The notes under the pieces were generated by a model, which had not been told where the DNA came from, did no database searches, and was given only the letters and a program-made list of their open reading frames with translations. A program made the position numbers and the translations under genes. Shown in pieces: positions 9,159 through 17,106 of a DNA stretch of 64,000 nucleotides; position 1 is the first letter of the stretch; each line of letters begins with the position of its first letter. This DNA comes from Fimadaptatus sp050946055 (GTDB lineage Bacteria; Bacillota; Clostridia; Christensenellales; Aristaeellaceae): contig JBMNUB010000006.1 of assembly GCA_050946055.1 (NCBI GenBank), positions 1-64,000 of the forward strand, given 5' to 3'.

Positions 9159-10158
9159 GCTCCCTGCCTCCTCGCGTAGTTATAAGCAGCCATATGAAGA
9201 ACACGCCGCCCAGCGCGGACAGCATTATGCCCACCGGCAGTTCATAGGGGCGGAATATCACCCGCGACAGCGTATCGCAAATGAGCGCAGTCAGCGCGCC
9301 CATGAGCATGGTGCAGGGCAACATGTGTCTGCGCCCGCCGCGCAGTATCATGCGCACTATGTGCGGCACCATCAACCCCACAAAGCCTATCAGCCCCGCA
9401 AAGCTCACCGCCGCGCCCGCCAGCAGCGCCGCCAGTATCAGGAACAGACCCCTTATCGCGCGCGTGTTCATGCCCAGCGAGCGCGCCGTATCATCGCCCA
9501 GCGATAGCACATCCAATTCGCCCTTCAGCGCCAACGCGCATATCAGCGCGGGCAGTATGCACGCCGCCGCCGGAGCCAGCCGCGCCATGTCTACGCCCGC
9601 GAAGCCGCCTATCTTGAATGCGTTAACGCCCACCAGCACGTCGGGATATATGGTGGTTATCGCGTCCGTACCTGCGCCCAGCACGCTGCTCAGCGCCACT
9701 CCCGCCAGCACCAGCGTAAGCCGCGATGCCGTGCGCCGCGATATCGCATACGCCAGCAGCGCCGCGCCCAGCGCGCCTATGAACGCCGCCAGCGGAGTGA
9801 GCCAGAAGCCCGCCGGGAATAGCGCCAACTGCAGCACCACGCAAAAGCCCGCGCCCGCGTTTACGCCGATTATGTTGGGCCCGGCCAGCGGATTGGCCAT
9901 GACCGACTGTATTATATGCCCGGACGCGGCCAGCGCCGCGCCTGCCAGCAGCGCCGCACACACGCGCGGCAGGCGCACATACAGCAGTATGCTGGCGCGC
10001 GGGCCGCCCTCGCCCGACATTACCGCGCGCAGCATATCCGCAAAGCTGCTGCCGGACGCGCCCACCGCCAGCGCCACCGCTGCCATAAGCGGCGTAAGCA
10101 GCGCCAGCGCCATCAGCAGCATGCGTCCGCGCCTGCCTTCGCGCCTGTCATTATCCAT
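9145..10158 (-). CDS. ABC transporter permease, FecCD/BtuC type
   Basis: 337 residues, polytopic, with the family pattern of about ten helices and the conserved RLPR (YVRLPRVCAALLAGAALAAS), NPLAGPNIIGVNAGA and VGLMVPHIVR stretches. I start it at ATG 10158, preceded by GGAGGAAAGCCT; the frame is open further upstream to 10326, but that part is encoded by mobile-element sequence and lacks a ribosome site. It pairs with the ATPase (overlap) and with the solute-binding protein, from which it is separated by about 810 bp containing two mobile repeat copies. Confidence 0.92.
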   Translation of the reverse strand: MDNDRREGRRGRMLLMALALLTPLMAAVALAVGASGSSFADMLRAVMSGEGGPRASILLYVRLPRVCAALLAGAALAASGHIIQSVMANPLAGPNIIGVNAGAGFCVVLQLALFPAGFWLTPLAAFIGALGAALLAYAISRRTASRLTLVLAGVALSSVLGAGTDAITTIYPDVLVGVNAFKIGGFAGVDMARLAPAAACILPALICALALKGELDVLSLGDDTARSLGMNTRAIRGLFLILAALLAGAAVSFAGLIGFVGLMVPHIVRMILRGGRRHMLPCTMLMGALTALICDTLSRVIFRPYELPVGIMLSALGGVFFIWLLITTRGGRELDRA

Positions 10159-10196
10159 AGGCTTTCCTCCCATATATGCCCGCTCATCATCCTTGA

Positions 10197-10227
10197 AGCG
10201 CCCGGCGCTTGCAATGCGCCGGGCGCT
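10197..10227. repeat. perfect hairpin abutting mobile repeat A
   Basis: AGCGCCCGGCGC / GCGCCGGGCGCT, a 12-bp perfect stem with a 7-nt loop, touching the left end of repeat A. Its place matches the hairpins that flank other copies, but no duplicate is seen at the right end of A. Confidence 0.6.
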
Positions 10228-10468
10228 GCTTGTCAAAAAACTCGCTTGACAGGCGTGGACTGGAGAGACTCCACCGCCCCTGCCCCCGCTCGGTTTCCGC
10301 TTAAATCCTCGCTGATCTCCGGGCACGAAAACTGCGATGAAGATATTTTAGCCGCAGAAAACGGCATCTCCCGCCGCAAAATATCCCGCGCCCACCGCAC
10401 ATACCGCCGGGCGCGATTTAGGCCGAGAGGATTCAAGCCCCCCGCAAGCTATCCCATAGTTTTTCTTT
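10226..10468 (+). mobile_element. dispersed 249-bp repeat, copy A (degenerate right end)
   Basis: Begins CTGCTTGTCAAAAAA and contains the family landmarks in order: GCTTGACAGGCGTGGAC, a CTCC-rich hairpin, CGGTTTCCGCTTAAATCC, GAAAACTGCGATGAAGATAT, GCGCCCACCGCACAT and CCGCCGGGCGC. The right end (TTTTTCTTT) has lost the inverted end. It sits upstream of the permease gene inside the importer operon. No coding potential. Confidence 0.75.
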
Positions 10469-10671
10469 AAAACCGCACTGCCATATTATAAAAAAGCGCA
10501 AAACACCCCTGTTGCACAAATAAAAATCTCGACGGCCGATACGCTGCTGCCAGTACAACACGGGTTTCATTTTTTGCGGTGTCTTATTCTATGGCATGGA
10601 TATTGGCGGCATCCTGAGCGTTACGCCTACAATGCGTCGAACACTGCAAACCGTACTCATCAGGCGGAGAT

Positions 10672-10920
10672 CAGACTGTCACCCCCGGAAAGCTCGACGA
10701 GCCTCGCAGCCCGCCGACTTAGGTAGCGCCCGGCGACATGTGCGGAGGGCGCTCAGATATTTTGGCGGCGGGAAATCCCATTTCCCGGAGTAAAAATATC
10801 TACCTTGCAGTTTCCACGCCCGGAAACCTTAAAGATTTCAGTGGAAACTGAGCAGGGTTGGCAGTGGCGGGGAAGATTCTCCCCCGTCCACGCTTGCCAA
10901 AAATACGCTTTGACAAGCCG
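10672..10920 (-). mobile_element. dispersed 249-bp repeat, copy B
   Basis: Reverse orientation. Left end (minus strand) CGGCTTGTCAAAGCG, right end TGACAGTCTG. Internal landmarks are well preserved: GGCAAGCGTGGACGGGGG, CAGTTTCCACTGAAATC paired with GTGGAAACTG, ATTTTTACTCCGGGAAATGG, GCACATGTCGCCGGGCGC. It is 249 bp long. Copies A and B face each other about 200 bp apart; that 200-bp gap shows nothing recognisable. Confidence 0.85.
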
Positions 10921-10972
10921 GTAGACATCAACGCGATTACCCTTCAACTCGTGCATGACAGAATCGTCAGCT

Positions 10973-11965
10973 TCAGGCGGCGCTATCGCCAAACAATATG
11001 TCGTACAGCATCTTGTAGCTCTCCGCCCAGCGCTCGTTGGGCTTTAAGTGGAACAGCTCCTTGGGCAGCACCACGAAGTTGCCCGCCTTGACCGCGCTAA
11101 GCGTCGCCCATGCGGGATTGGAGGTATACGCCTGCTCAAGCGCCGCCAGAGCGTCATCGCCCGACGCGCCCATGGTGGTCACGAATATAAACTCAGGATC
11201 CTCCTCCAGTATCTTCTCCAGGCTCATGTCCTCAAGCAGGCTGGGATTCTCATCGGCAATGTTTACGCAGCCCAAATCGCGCAGCATTGCGCCGGTCATG
11301 TTGTCCGCGCCCTTGGCCTTTGCGCCGCTGGAATAGGCGCGTATCAGCAGCACGCGCCGCGCAGGCTGATTCTGTGCCTCGGCAATGAGCTTGTCTATCT
11401 CGCGCTCCACGGCAAGGCCGTTTTGCTCATACAGATCATCGCGCCCGGTCATAAGCGTGAGCGTGCGCAGCATGCGCATATAGTCGGAGAAGGTCTCCAC
11501 GCTAAAGTAGGCATGCGCTATGCCCGCTTGAGTAAGCGTGCTGTCCAGCTCCACATGGCCCGCGGTATTGGCGCTCATTATAATGAAGTCAGGCTCGGCC
11601 GCTATGAGCAACTCGGCGCTGGGCGACTTTATGCCGCCCACGTTTGCCACTGAATCATCCAGCTCCAGCCCATGCTGGTCGTATGCATCGCCGGTCACGG
11701 CGCACAGCTCGCCGCCCGCCAGCGACCACACCTCGGCAAAGCTGCCCGTGCAGGCCGCCACGCGCGCTATGTCGCTCACGCTGACCTCGCGCCCCATGTC
11801 ATCGGTAAATGTGAATACATCGCCCTGCCATGCGCCGCTTGCCGCCTGCTGTGCGGATAATGCCGCTCCGCTTGCACTATCGGCGGCGGCGGACAGCGCT
11901 GTGCCGGTTAAGCACAGCGCCATGGCACATGCCGCCGCCGCAGCGCGCAGTCTTATTCGCCGCAT
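10973..11965 (-). CDS. solute-binding protein of the FecB/BtuF type
   Basis: 330 residues. Signal peptide of about 28 residues (MRRIRLRAAAAACAMALCL, cleavage near ALSAAAD) without a lipobox, unusual for a Gram-positive binding protein. The mature part has the two-lobed pattern of class III binding proteins: VFTFTDDMGREVSVSDIARV, GGIKSPSAELLIAAEPDFII, DNMTGAMLRDLGCVNIADEN, LEKILEEDPEFIFVTTMGAS, VLPKELFHLKPNERWAES. Its ATG overlaps the end of the siroheme-type reductase gene by 13 bp, tying transport to that enzyme. Substrate probably an iron or metal chelate; inference. Confidence 0.9.
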   Translation of the reverse strand: MRRIRLRAAAAACAMALCLTGTALSAAADSASGAALSAQQAASGAWQGDVFTFTDDMGREVSVSDIARVAACTGSFAEVWSLAGGELCAVTGDAYDQHGLELDDSVANVGGIKSPSAELLIAAEPDFIIMSANTAGHVELDSTLTQAGIAHAYFSVETFSDYMRMLRTLTLMTGRDDLYEQNGLAVEREIDKLIAEAQNQPARRVLLIRAYSSGAKAKGADNMTGAMLRDLGCVNIADENPSLLEDMSLEKILEEDPEFIFVTTMGASGDDALAALEQAYTSNPAWATLSAVKAGNFVVLPKELFHLKPNERWAESYKMLYDILFGDSAA

Positions 11966-12882
11966 TTGAGTATTACTTCCTTTTCATTGAGCAGCTCGTC
12001 GCTGTACAGCATTTCCTCCACCTTGTCAAAGCCCAGACGGTCTATGGTATTGGCAAAGCGCTCGCCGGGCTGTCCCATCTTCTTGAACAGCAGCAGGCAC
12101 TTCTCCACCATGTCCAGAGCTTCTTCCTCGCTCATCATCAGGCGGCTCAGCGCGCGGCCACTGGCGGTCTGCTTGCCCCAGCGCCCGCCTATATACACCT
12201 TGTACGCGGTCTTGCCCCCGTTCATGGCGCCGAAGTAGCACTTGTCTATGCAGCGGCCACAGTTGTTGCAAACGGCCTCATCGCGCAGCAGCCTGTCCTC
12301 GACAATGCTCGCGGCATGCATGGGACACTCGGCTATAACGCCGCACTTTTTGCAGCCGCGGCACTTTTCTTCCTCGAAAACAGGTATGCGCTGGCCGACT
12401 ATGCCCACGTCGTTGAGGTCGGGCTTGACGCAGTTATTGGGGCAGCCGCCCACGGCTATCTTGAACTTGTGCGGCAGTTTTACGTCGCCATAGCCCTCGA
12501 AGAAGCGATGATGCACCTTCTCGGACAGGCCAAACGTATCGATAAGGCCGAAGCGGCAGGTGGTACCCTTGCAGGACACAACGGGGCGCACCTTAGCGCC
12601 CGTGCCGCCGGTCACAAGCCCCGCGCGCGCGATGTATGCGCGGAAGTCCTCTATGCGGTCAAAGGGTATGCCCTGCACCTCGAACGTGAGGCGAGTGGTC
12701 ATGGTGACTATGCCGTTGCCGAACAGGCGCGCAGCTTCTGCCACACAGGCCATCTGCTCGGCAGTAACCTTGCCGTTTACGGTTATTACGCGGCCCGAAA
12801 AGTTATCCGTTCCCTTGTTGCTGAGGAAGCCCAGCGCCTTTACGCGCTTTTCCTCGGCGGGGCTGATGGTGAGAGTTGCCAT
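11953..12882 (-). CDS. siroheme-type reductase with two 4Fe-4S ferredoxin motifs
   Basis: 309 residues. Residues 30-95 resemble the ferredoxin-like half domain of nitrite/sulfite reductases; Cys104-Cys109 and Cys147-Cys151 (GGCPNNCVKPD) are placed as the siroheme/4Fe-4S ligands. The first pair is C-X4-C rather than the usual C-X5-C. Two ferredoxin motifs follow (CRGCKKC and CNNCGRCIDKC), so electrons can pass within one chain as in small anaerobic sulfite reductase-like proteins (AsrC-like). Reaction unknown: sulfite, nitrite or another oxidised compound. ATG 12882 is chosen because GGAGGAGATAGC precedes it; a further ATG at 12930 lacks a site. First gene of the operon with the FecBCD-like importer. 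Confidence 0.88.
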   Translation of the reverse strand: MATLTISPAEEKRVKALGFLSNKGTDNFSGRVITVNGKVTAEQMACVAEAARLFGNGIVTMTTRLTFEVQGIPFDRIEDFRAYIARAGLVTGGTGAKVRPVVSCKGTTCRFGLIDTFGLSEKVHHRFFEGYGDVKLPHKFKIAVGGCPNNCVKPDLNDVGIVGQRIPVFEEEKCRGCKKCGVIAECPMHAASIVEDRLLRDEAVCNNCGRCIDKCYFGAMNGGKTAYKVYIGGRWGKQTASGRALSRLMMSEEEALDMVEKCLLLFKKMGQPGERFANTIDRLGFDKVEEMLYSDELLNEKEVILKCGE

Positions 12883-12938
12883 GCTATCTCCTCCTGCTTT
12901 GTATTGTTTGTTCACTTCATCGCTTGGCATACGAATAT

Positions 12939-12967
12939 ATTATACAAGAGATGCCGCAATACATCAA
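12939..12967 (-). promoter_or_regulatory. promoter of the reductase-importer operon
   Basis: Minus strand TTGATG, 17 bp, TATAAT, about 55 bp upstream of the reductase start. Confidence 0.55.
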
Positions 12968-13089
12968 GGATATTTTTAAAGCAAATACCAAATGCCGATT
13001 TGCCGCTGCAAGGCATCTCGCACATTGCAAAGCCCTTGCCTTAATAGGCGACACACCTCGCAGCGCTCCGGACGCGCCCAAAATTGAAT

Positions 13090-13131
13090 AGCGGCGGGCG
13101 CGTGAGTAAGTATACCAGCGCGCCCGCCGCT
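13090..13131 (-). terminator. hairpin terminator after thiN
   Basis: Perfect 13-bp stem AGCGGCGGGCGCG / CGCGCCCGCCGCT, 25 bp past the thiN stop. The following minus-strand sequence (ATTCAATTTT) gives only a weak T tract. Confidence 0.5.
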
Positions 13132-13156
13132 ATGGCACGGCAGCATGCCCGCATGC

Positions 13157-13786
13157 TCAGGTCATGCCGACCTCTATGACCAGCAGTATGCCTTCGCGCA
13201 CGGTTATCGAACACTCATCGGACTCCACTACATTGCTCACGCCTATCGGGAAGGCGCTGCTCATGGTGTAATCGTCCAGCGGATACTTCATGCCGCGCAG
13301 CGTAACGCCGCGCGCCTCGTCGGTATACGACAACACAGACAACGTCTGTCCGCGCAGCCCGTGCAGTGTGAGCGTGCGGTCGCGTATCACGTGTACGCGA
13401 TTGTAGCGGTCGCATATAACGCAGTCGCCGCCATGCTCGACTATGTACACGGCTGCGCCGATGTTGGCCAGCAGGTGATCCAGCCTGCCGCCGGTAGCGC
13501 CCAGCAGCATGAAGTCGCGATAGCCCTTGTCCAGCGCCAGCTTTATGGCCAGCATGGTGTCGGTGTCATCCTTCTCGCAGGGCGCACGCAGCACCGGCAC
13601 ATCCCCGGCTATCTCGCCCGAGTACGAATCGAAGTCGCCCAGCGCCAGATGCGGGCGCACTCCGCTGCGCACGGCATGCTCATACCCGCCGTCGCAGGCT
13701 ATTATGTAGTCATCCTCGCGCAATTCATCCAGATAGAACTCCGGCGAAGCGCAAAATATCACACAGCGGTTATTATGCTCCAACAT
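13157..13786 (-). CDS. thiN: thiamine diphosphokinase
   Basis: 209 residues. Transfers diphosphate from ATP to thiamine to give thiamine diphosphate. The family motifs are in order: ACDGGYEHA (30-38), LGDFDS (49-54), EKDDTDTMLAIKLA (71-84) and GATGGRLDH (96-104), then the C-terminal beta domain that binds thiamine. Start at ATG 13786 after GGGAGTGCGCT; it begins 17 nt after the stop of the exported-protein gene, so the two are probably co-transcribed. Usual length for the family. Confidence 0.93.
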   Translation of the reverse strand: MLEHNNRCVIFCASPEFYLDELREDDYIIACDGGYEHAVRSGVRPHLALGDFDSYSGEIAGDVPVLRAPCEKDDTDTMLAIKLALDKGYRDFMLLGATGGRLDHLLANIGAAVYIVEHGGDCVICDRYNRVHVIRDRTLTLHGLRGQTLSVLSYTDEARGVTLRGMKYPLDDYTMSSAFPIGVSNVVESDECSITVREGILLVIEVGMT

Positions 13787-13803
13787 AGCGCACTCCCATC
13801 GCG

Positions 13804-14685
13804 TCAACGCGCGTAATAAGTATCCTGAGTGAACGCGGCGCAATCGCCCTCCGCCTGCACGGCCTGAGTGCAGGCCTCGTCGGAGTACAGCACGGCGTTC
13901 ATATTAAAGCGCACCTTGCCGTCCGCCCTGACGGTAAAGCTCAGCTGGGCCTGATTGGGCATACCCGGCTCAAGCACCACATTCAGCGTGCGCATATCCG
14001 CGCCCGAGGCATACTGTTCGTACACGCTGCCGTCCACGTCGTATTCATACGCGGTATATTCGCACACGCGGCGCGCGCCGTCGCGCTCATAGTAGAGCGT
14101 CTCGCTGAGCAGCGCCATGGTTTCGGGGTCGTATACGAACTCGTTATACACCGTGTCGGCGGCTGTCACGTCGTGGCCATTGGCGGCGACAACGCTTTTG
14201 TCGCACTTATCGCCCTTGAGCGATGCTGTTACGACATAGTTGCCTGCATCGTCGCGCTTCAGTTCCAGACCTTCGTGCATGGCGGGATACGCTATGTACG
14301 CTCCGGGGCTTATGGTGAGCTGGCTGCCCGCAGTGGCGTAAGCATTGCTGGCATACAGGTCATACGTAGGCACGCCCGCTTTAAACGTGGCATAGAAATT
14401 GCCGCCGGTAAGCTCCGCGCCCACGCCGTCCCCGGCCGGGTATATCGCGAGCGTATTATAGCCCATGCCATCCCGCTTATATATTATATCATTATATCCG
14501 CATGTTTCGCCCGCCGCGTCATAATACGAAACGTACTGGCGCGTATACTGTCCCATGGACAGGCAGCGCCCTAGGTCATTCCCCGCCAGCAGCGATTCCG
14601 CAGTGACGATGTTTTCACCCAGCGCGACCGCGCCGCACAGCATCAGTGCGCAGATAAGCGCCGCGCAGACCACCTTTTTCATCAT
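13804..14685 (-). CDS. exported protein of unknown function
   Basis: 293 residues. Starts MMKKVVCAALICALMLCGAV, a signal peptide cleaved probably after VALG; GGAGAATCC precedes the ATG pair at 14685/14682. The mature protein is acidic, Tyr- and Ala-rich and beta-like, with several YxxxG segments (TRQYVSYYDAAGETCGYNDI). I do not recognise a family. It resembles the many small exported proteins of clostridia encoded without partners; the downstream thiN gene is probably only a transcriptional neighbour. Confidence 0.8.
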   Translation of the reverse strand: MMKKVVCAALICALMLCGAVALGENIVTAESLLAGNDLGRCLSMGQYTRQYVSYYDAAGETCGYNDIIYKRDGMGYNTLAIYPAGDGVGAELTGGNFYATFKAGVPTYDLYASNAYATAGSQLTISPGAYIAYPAMHEGLELKRDDAGNYVVTASLKGDKCDKSVVAANGHDVTAADTVYNEFVYDPETMALLSETLYYERDGARRVCEYTAYEYDVDGSVYEQYASGADMRTLNVVLEPGMPNQAQLSFTVRADGKVRFNMNAVLYSDEACTQAVQAEGDCAAFTQDTYYAR

Positions 14686-14905
14686 TGGATTCTCCTTGCC
14701 AAAAATATTTACGGCATATTCTACCACATATGTGCGTCAAAAAAATGCCGGAGCGCCTGCGAGGCAAGGTTTTAATGTTAAATGATGTTTAATGGATACC
14801 ATGGAAATGGCGCTTTTGTGCATGCGACCGCATCGGCATTTGAGCATCCAGCTTTGCCATAATCACATGATGCGGCGGACATTTTGATCGCCAATATGCA
14901 AATAT

Positions 14906-15159
14906 CTGCTTGTCAAAGCGTCTTTTTGACAAGCGTGTACGGGTGAGTACCTCCCCCGCCACTGTCACCCCCTACTCAGATTCCACTGAAATCCTTAAGG
15001 TTTACGGGCGTGAAAACTGCGAGGTAGACATTTTTACTCCGGGAAAGGATATTTCCCTGAGTAAAAAATTCTGAGCGCCCACTACACATGCCGCTGTGCG
15101 CGATTAAAGCCGGCATGCTGCGAGGCCCGCCTAGCCCCCGTGGGTTTTTTGACAGGCTG
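14906..15159 (+). mobile_element. dispersed 249-bp repeat, copy C
   Basis: Ends CTGCTTGTCAAAG and TTTTTTGACAGGCTG are inverted. The first hairpin CTTGTCAAA/TTTGACAAG is perfect. It keeps TTTTTACTCCGGGAAAGG, TGAGCGCCCACTACACATG and GCTGCGAGGCCCGCC. Flanks share ATGCAAA on both sides (imperfect duplication). It lies between a terminator and the upstream region of the exported-protein gene; the stretch 14686-14905 before it holds nothing else I can name. Confidence 0.85.
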
Positions 15160-15250
15160 ATGCAAACGAATACATATAGGAAAATCAGCATGTCGTGCAA
15201 TCATGACAGGCTCAATTTCGATTATTCCGCACTCAATCTCCCGATAAAGA

Positions 15251-15286
15251 GCATAAAGTACGCCTGTCGCGCGGCGTACTTTATGC
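15251..15286 (-). terminator. intrinsic terminator
   Basis: Perfect 14-bp stem GCATAAAGTACGCC / GGCGTACTTTATGC with an 8-nt loop, 16 bp past the stop of the URO-D-like gene; followed on the minus strand by TCTTTATC. Confidence 0.7.
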
Positions 15287-15301
15287 TTAGGTATAAGCTT
15301 A

Positions 15302-16540
15302 TTACCAACTCTCGACCATCTCCATGGCCCTCTTCCCCCACTCGAACAGGTTCTGGGGCTTGTACCCCACCGAGCTGAGATCCTTTAGCACGAACTCGAC
15401 CGCACAGCCATTGCGCGCGGCGGCCTTGAGCGTAGCCTCCAGTTCGGAGCGCGCACCCTCCCAGTTGAAGCCGGCCGAGCTTACGTATACAGGATTGGGC
15501 TTGCGCGTCAGCACGGCGCGGCGGCCTATGCGCTCCGCAGCTATGTCCACGTCCGCCCAAGGGCTGATGGATATCTTGCGCGCATTAGGTATGTAGCGCA
15601 GCACATCGTCTATCTTGTTATGCAGCGGTTCGCAGCAGCCATAATTGACCAGACCAAAGCGCTCATAGAAGCGCCTTGCGTATTCCAGCTCGAACTCGCA
15701 GTGCATCGCAGGGCTTACGCTCACAAATATCTGCGCCATGCCCATAGTCCAGCAATCGCGGGCGCGATTCTCATCCAGCGGCGCATCCTTGCCCGGAACG
15801 AAACTATTGTAGGTATATGTGCAGTGCATAGTGTGGTTGCGCGCATCCAGCAGACCCTGTTTCTCATAGCTGTCCAGTCGCTTCAGCTCCAGCTGCGTCC
15901 AGCGCTCGCACACAGCATGTATGAATTCCGGCCGGTCTATCATGTCGTACAGCGTCTGTTCTACGCCCATAAGCTCTATCAGCCTATCCCACATGCCAAA
16001 CCAGACCACGCCGCCGCTCAGCCGCACTGGCATTATGCCGTCGAATATGTCGTGAGCCTGCTCCAGCCTGCGCGCGGATTCATCCACGTCATGCGTCACT
16101 ACGGCCTCATGCAGCTTCTCTATGTCCTCAAACGAATCTATCTGCCGGTGATACGCATGCCCGGCTATGCCGCCGTGCGAGTCGCCGTATATGACGTCCT
16201 CGCTGACCTTTAGCCCAAAGCCGCTGTCCGATATCGCCTTGGGTATGCATATCTCATCCTCGACCACCATGTCAGCGGGCATATACTTCCATCTATACAG
16301 TTGGCGGCGCAACTCGCACTCTATGCCGCGCCAGAACGGATCGCTGACCCGGCACACCAATTCGCCTTCGATATCCATCTCATGCCACGGTATCTGATCT
16401 ATGGCCACCATAGGACGCTTCATGTTCAGGTCATTAAGCGCGCGCCACATCTCGCGGCGCTCGCGCTGCTCGTCAAGGTTTGCTATCTCGTGCAGCTGAC
16501 GGGCCAGGGCGCGCAGTATGGTCTTGTCTGCTGAGTGCAT
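15302..16540 (-). CDS. uroporphyrinogen decarboxylase-like (URO-D/MtaA/MetE barrel) protein
   Basis: 412 residues. The C-terminal two thirds read as the TIM barrel shared by URO-D, corrinoid methyltransferases and methionine-synthase-like proteins (DRPEFIHAVCERWTQLELKR; GLVNYGCCEPLHNKIDDVLR; RKISISPWADVDIAAERIGR). In gut Clostridia such proteins are usually not heme enzymes but of unknown function, sometimes corrinoid-linked methyl transferases; the GCCEPLHNK and HCTY stretches could bind a metal. ATG 16540 follows GGAGGTATCACCC; the open frame runs further to 16612 but lacks a site. Single-gene transcript with promoter and terminator. No corrinoid protein gene is adjacent. Confidence 0.8.
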   Translation of the reverse strand: MHSADKTILRALARQLHEIANLDEQRERREMWRALNDLNMKRPMVAIDQIPWHEMDIEGELVCRVSDPFWRGIECELRRQLYRWKYMPADMVVEDEICIPKAISDSGFGLKVSEDVIYGDSHGGIAGHAYHRQIDSFEDIEKLHEAVVTHDVDESARRLEQAHDIFDGIMPVRLSGGVVWFGMWDRLIELMGVEQTLYDMIDRPEFIHAVCERWTQLELKRLDSYEKQGLLDARNHTMHCTYTYNSFVPGKDAPLDENRARDCWTMGMAQIFVSVSPAMHCEFELEYARRFYERFGLVNYGCCEPLHNKIDDVLRYIPNARKISISPWADVDIAAERIGRRAVLTRKPNPVYVSSAGFNWEGARSELEATLKAAARNGCAVEFVLKDLSSVGYKPQNLFEWGKRAMEMVESW

Positions 16541-16613
16541 GGGTGATACCTCCGCAATAAGGCCGGCATAGCCGTGCCATATTTTTAGCCTTACATATGG
16601 AATCGCCAGCAAT

Positions 16614-16642
16614 ATTATAGCAGATTGGCAGGCCGATGTAAA
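16614..16642 (-). promoter_or_regulatory. promoter of the URO-D-like gene
   Basis: Minus strand TTTACA, 17 bp, TATAAT, about 75 bp upstream of the start codon. Confidence 0.55.
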
Positions 16643-17002
16643 GAGATATTTAAGGGAGTCTTAAAAACGTGTGTGAGCAACACAAGCATTCATATTTGTC
16701 ACAAATCATTATGTCAACTCATATCGCAGACATGTATTTTAACTGCAAATCACAGTTCATTGTTTAGAACATCATTATTTCTCATACAACTGCTCTCCGG
16801 CATATGCCATAAGCAAAACATCCATTAGCCGCCAAGGCAATGTGCATGTGTGTTCATTAGCAAACGCCGCAGTTCATCCTTGCTCATTCTGCGGCAGTGC
16901 AGAGCATAACTTTAGACAAGTCTGTTGAAAGAACGCTTTTTCTAATCAAAATGCCCTGATTTTACTCGATCCACCTCGCCCGGCCATAGCTTCGCCCAAA
17001 CA
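16643..17002. other. A+T-rich intergenic stretch
   Basis: About 360 bp, clearly poorer in G+C than its surroundings. Apart from a 7-bp hairpin (GCCGCAG/CTGCGGC, 16866-16895) I see no gene, repeat or RNA. Confidence 0.4.
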
Positions 17003-17048
17003 AATATCCCGCAGGCAGGAACAAACCTGTCCCTGTCTGCGGGATATT
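17003..17048 (-). terminator. terminator after ftsH
   Basis: Perfect 12-bp stem AATATCCCGCAG / CTGCGGGATATT, about 60 bp past the ftsH stop; the minus strand continues TTTGTTTGG, a modest T tract. Confidence 0.55.
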
Positions 17049-17106
17049 GCGTCCGTACAAGTGCGCCGATGCCGCTTATACTTTCCGTACCGCAGTTTGC
17101 GCCCCG

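Noticed and set aside
10233..10326. Extension of the FecCD-like permease to 10326
   Set aside because: The extra N-terminus is encoded by mobile repeat A; the ATG at 10158 has a good ribosome site.
10226..10920. Copies A and B as ends of one composite transposon
   Set aside because: The 200 bp between them encode nothing recognisable, and copies elsewhere stand alone.
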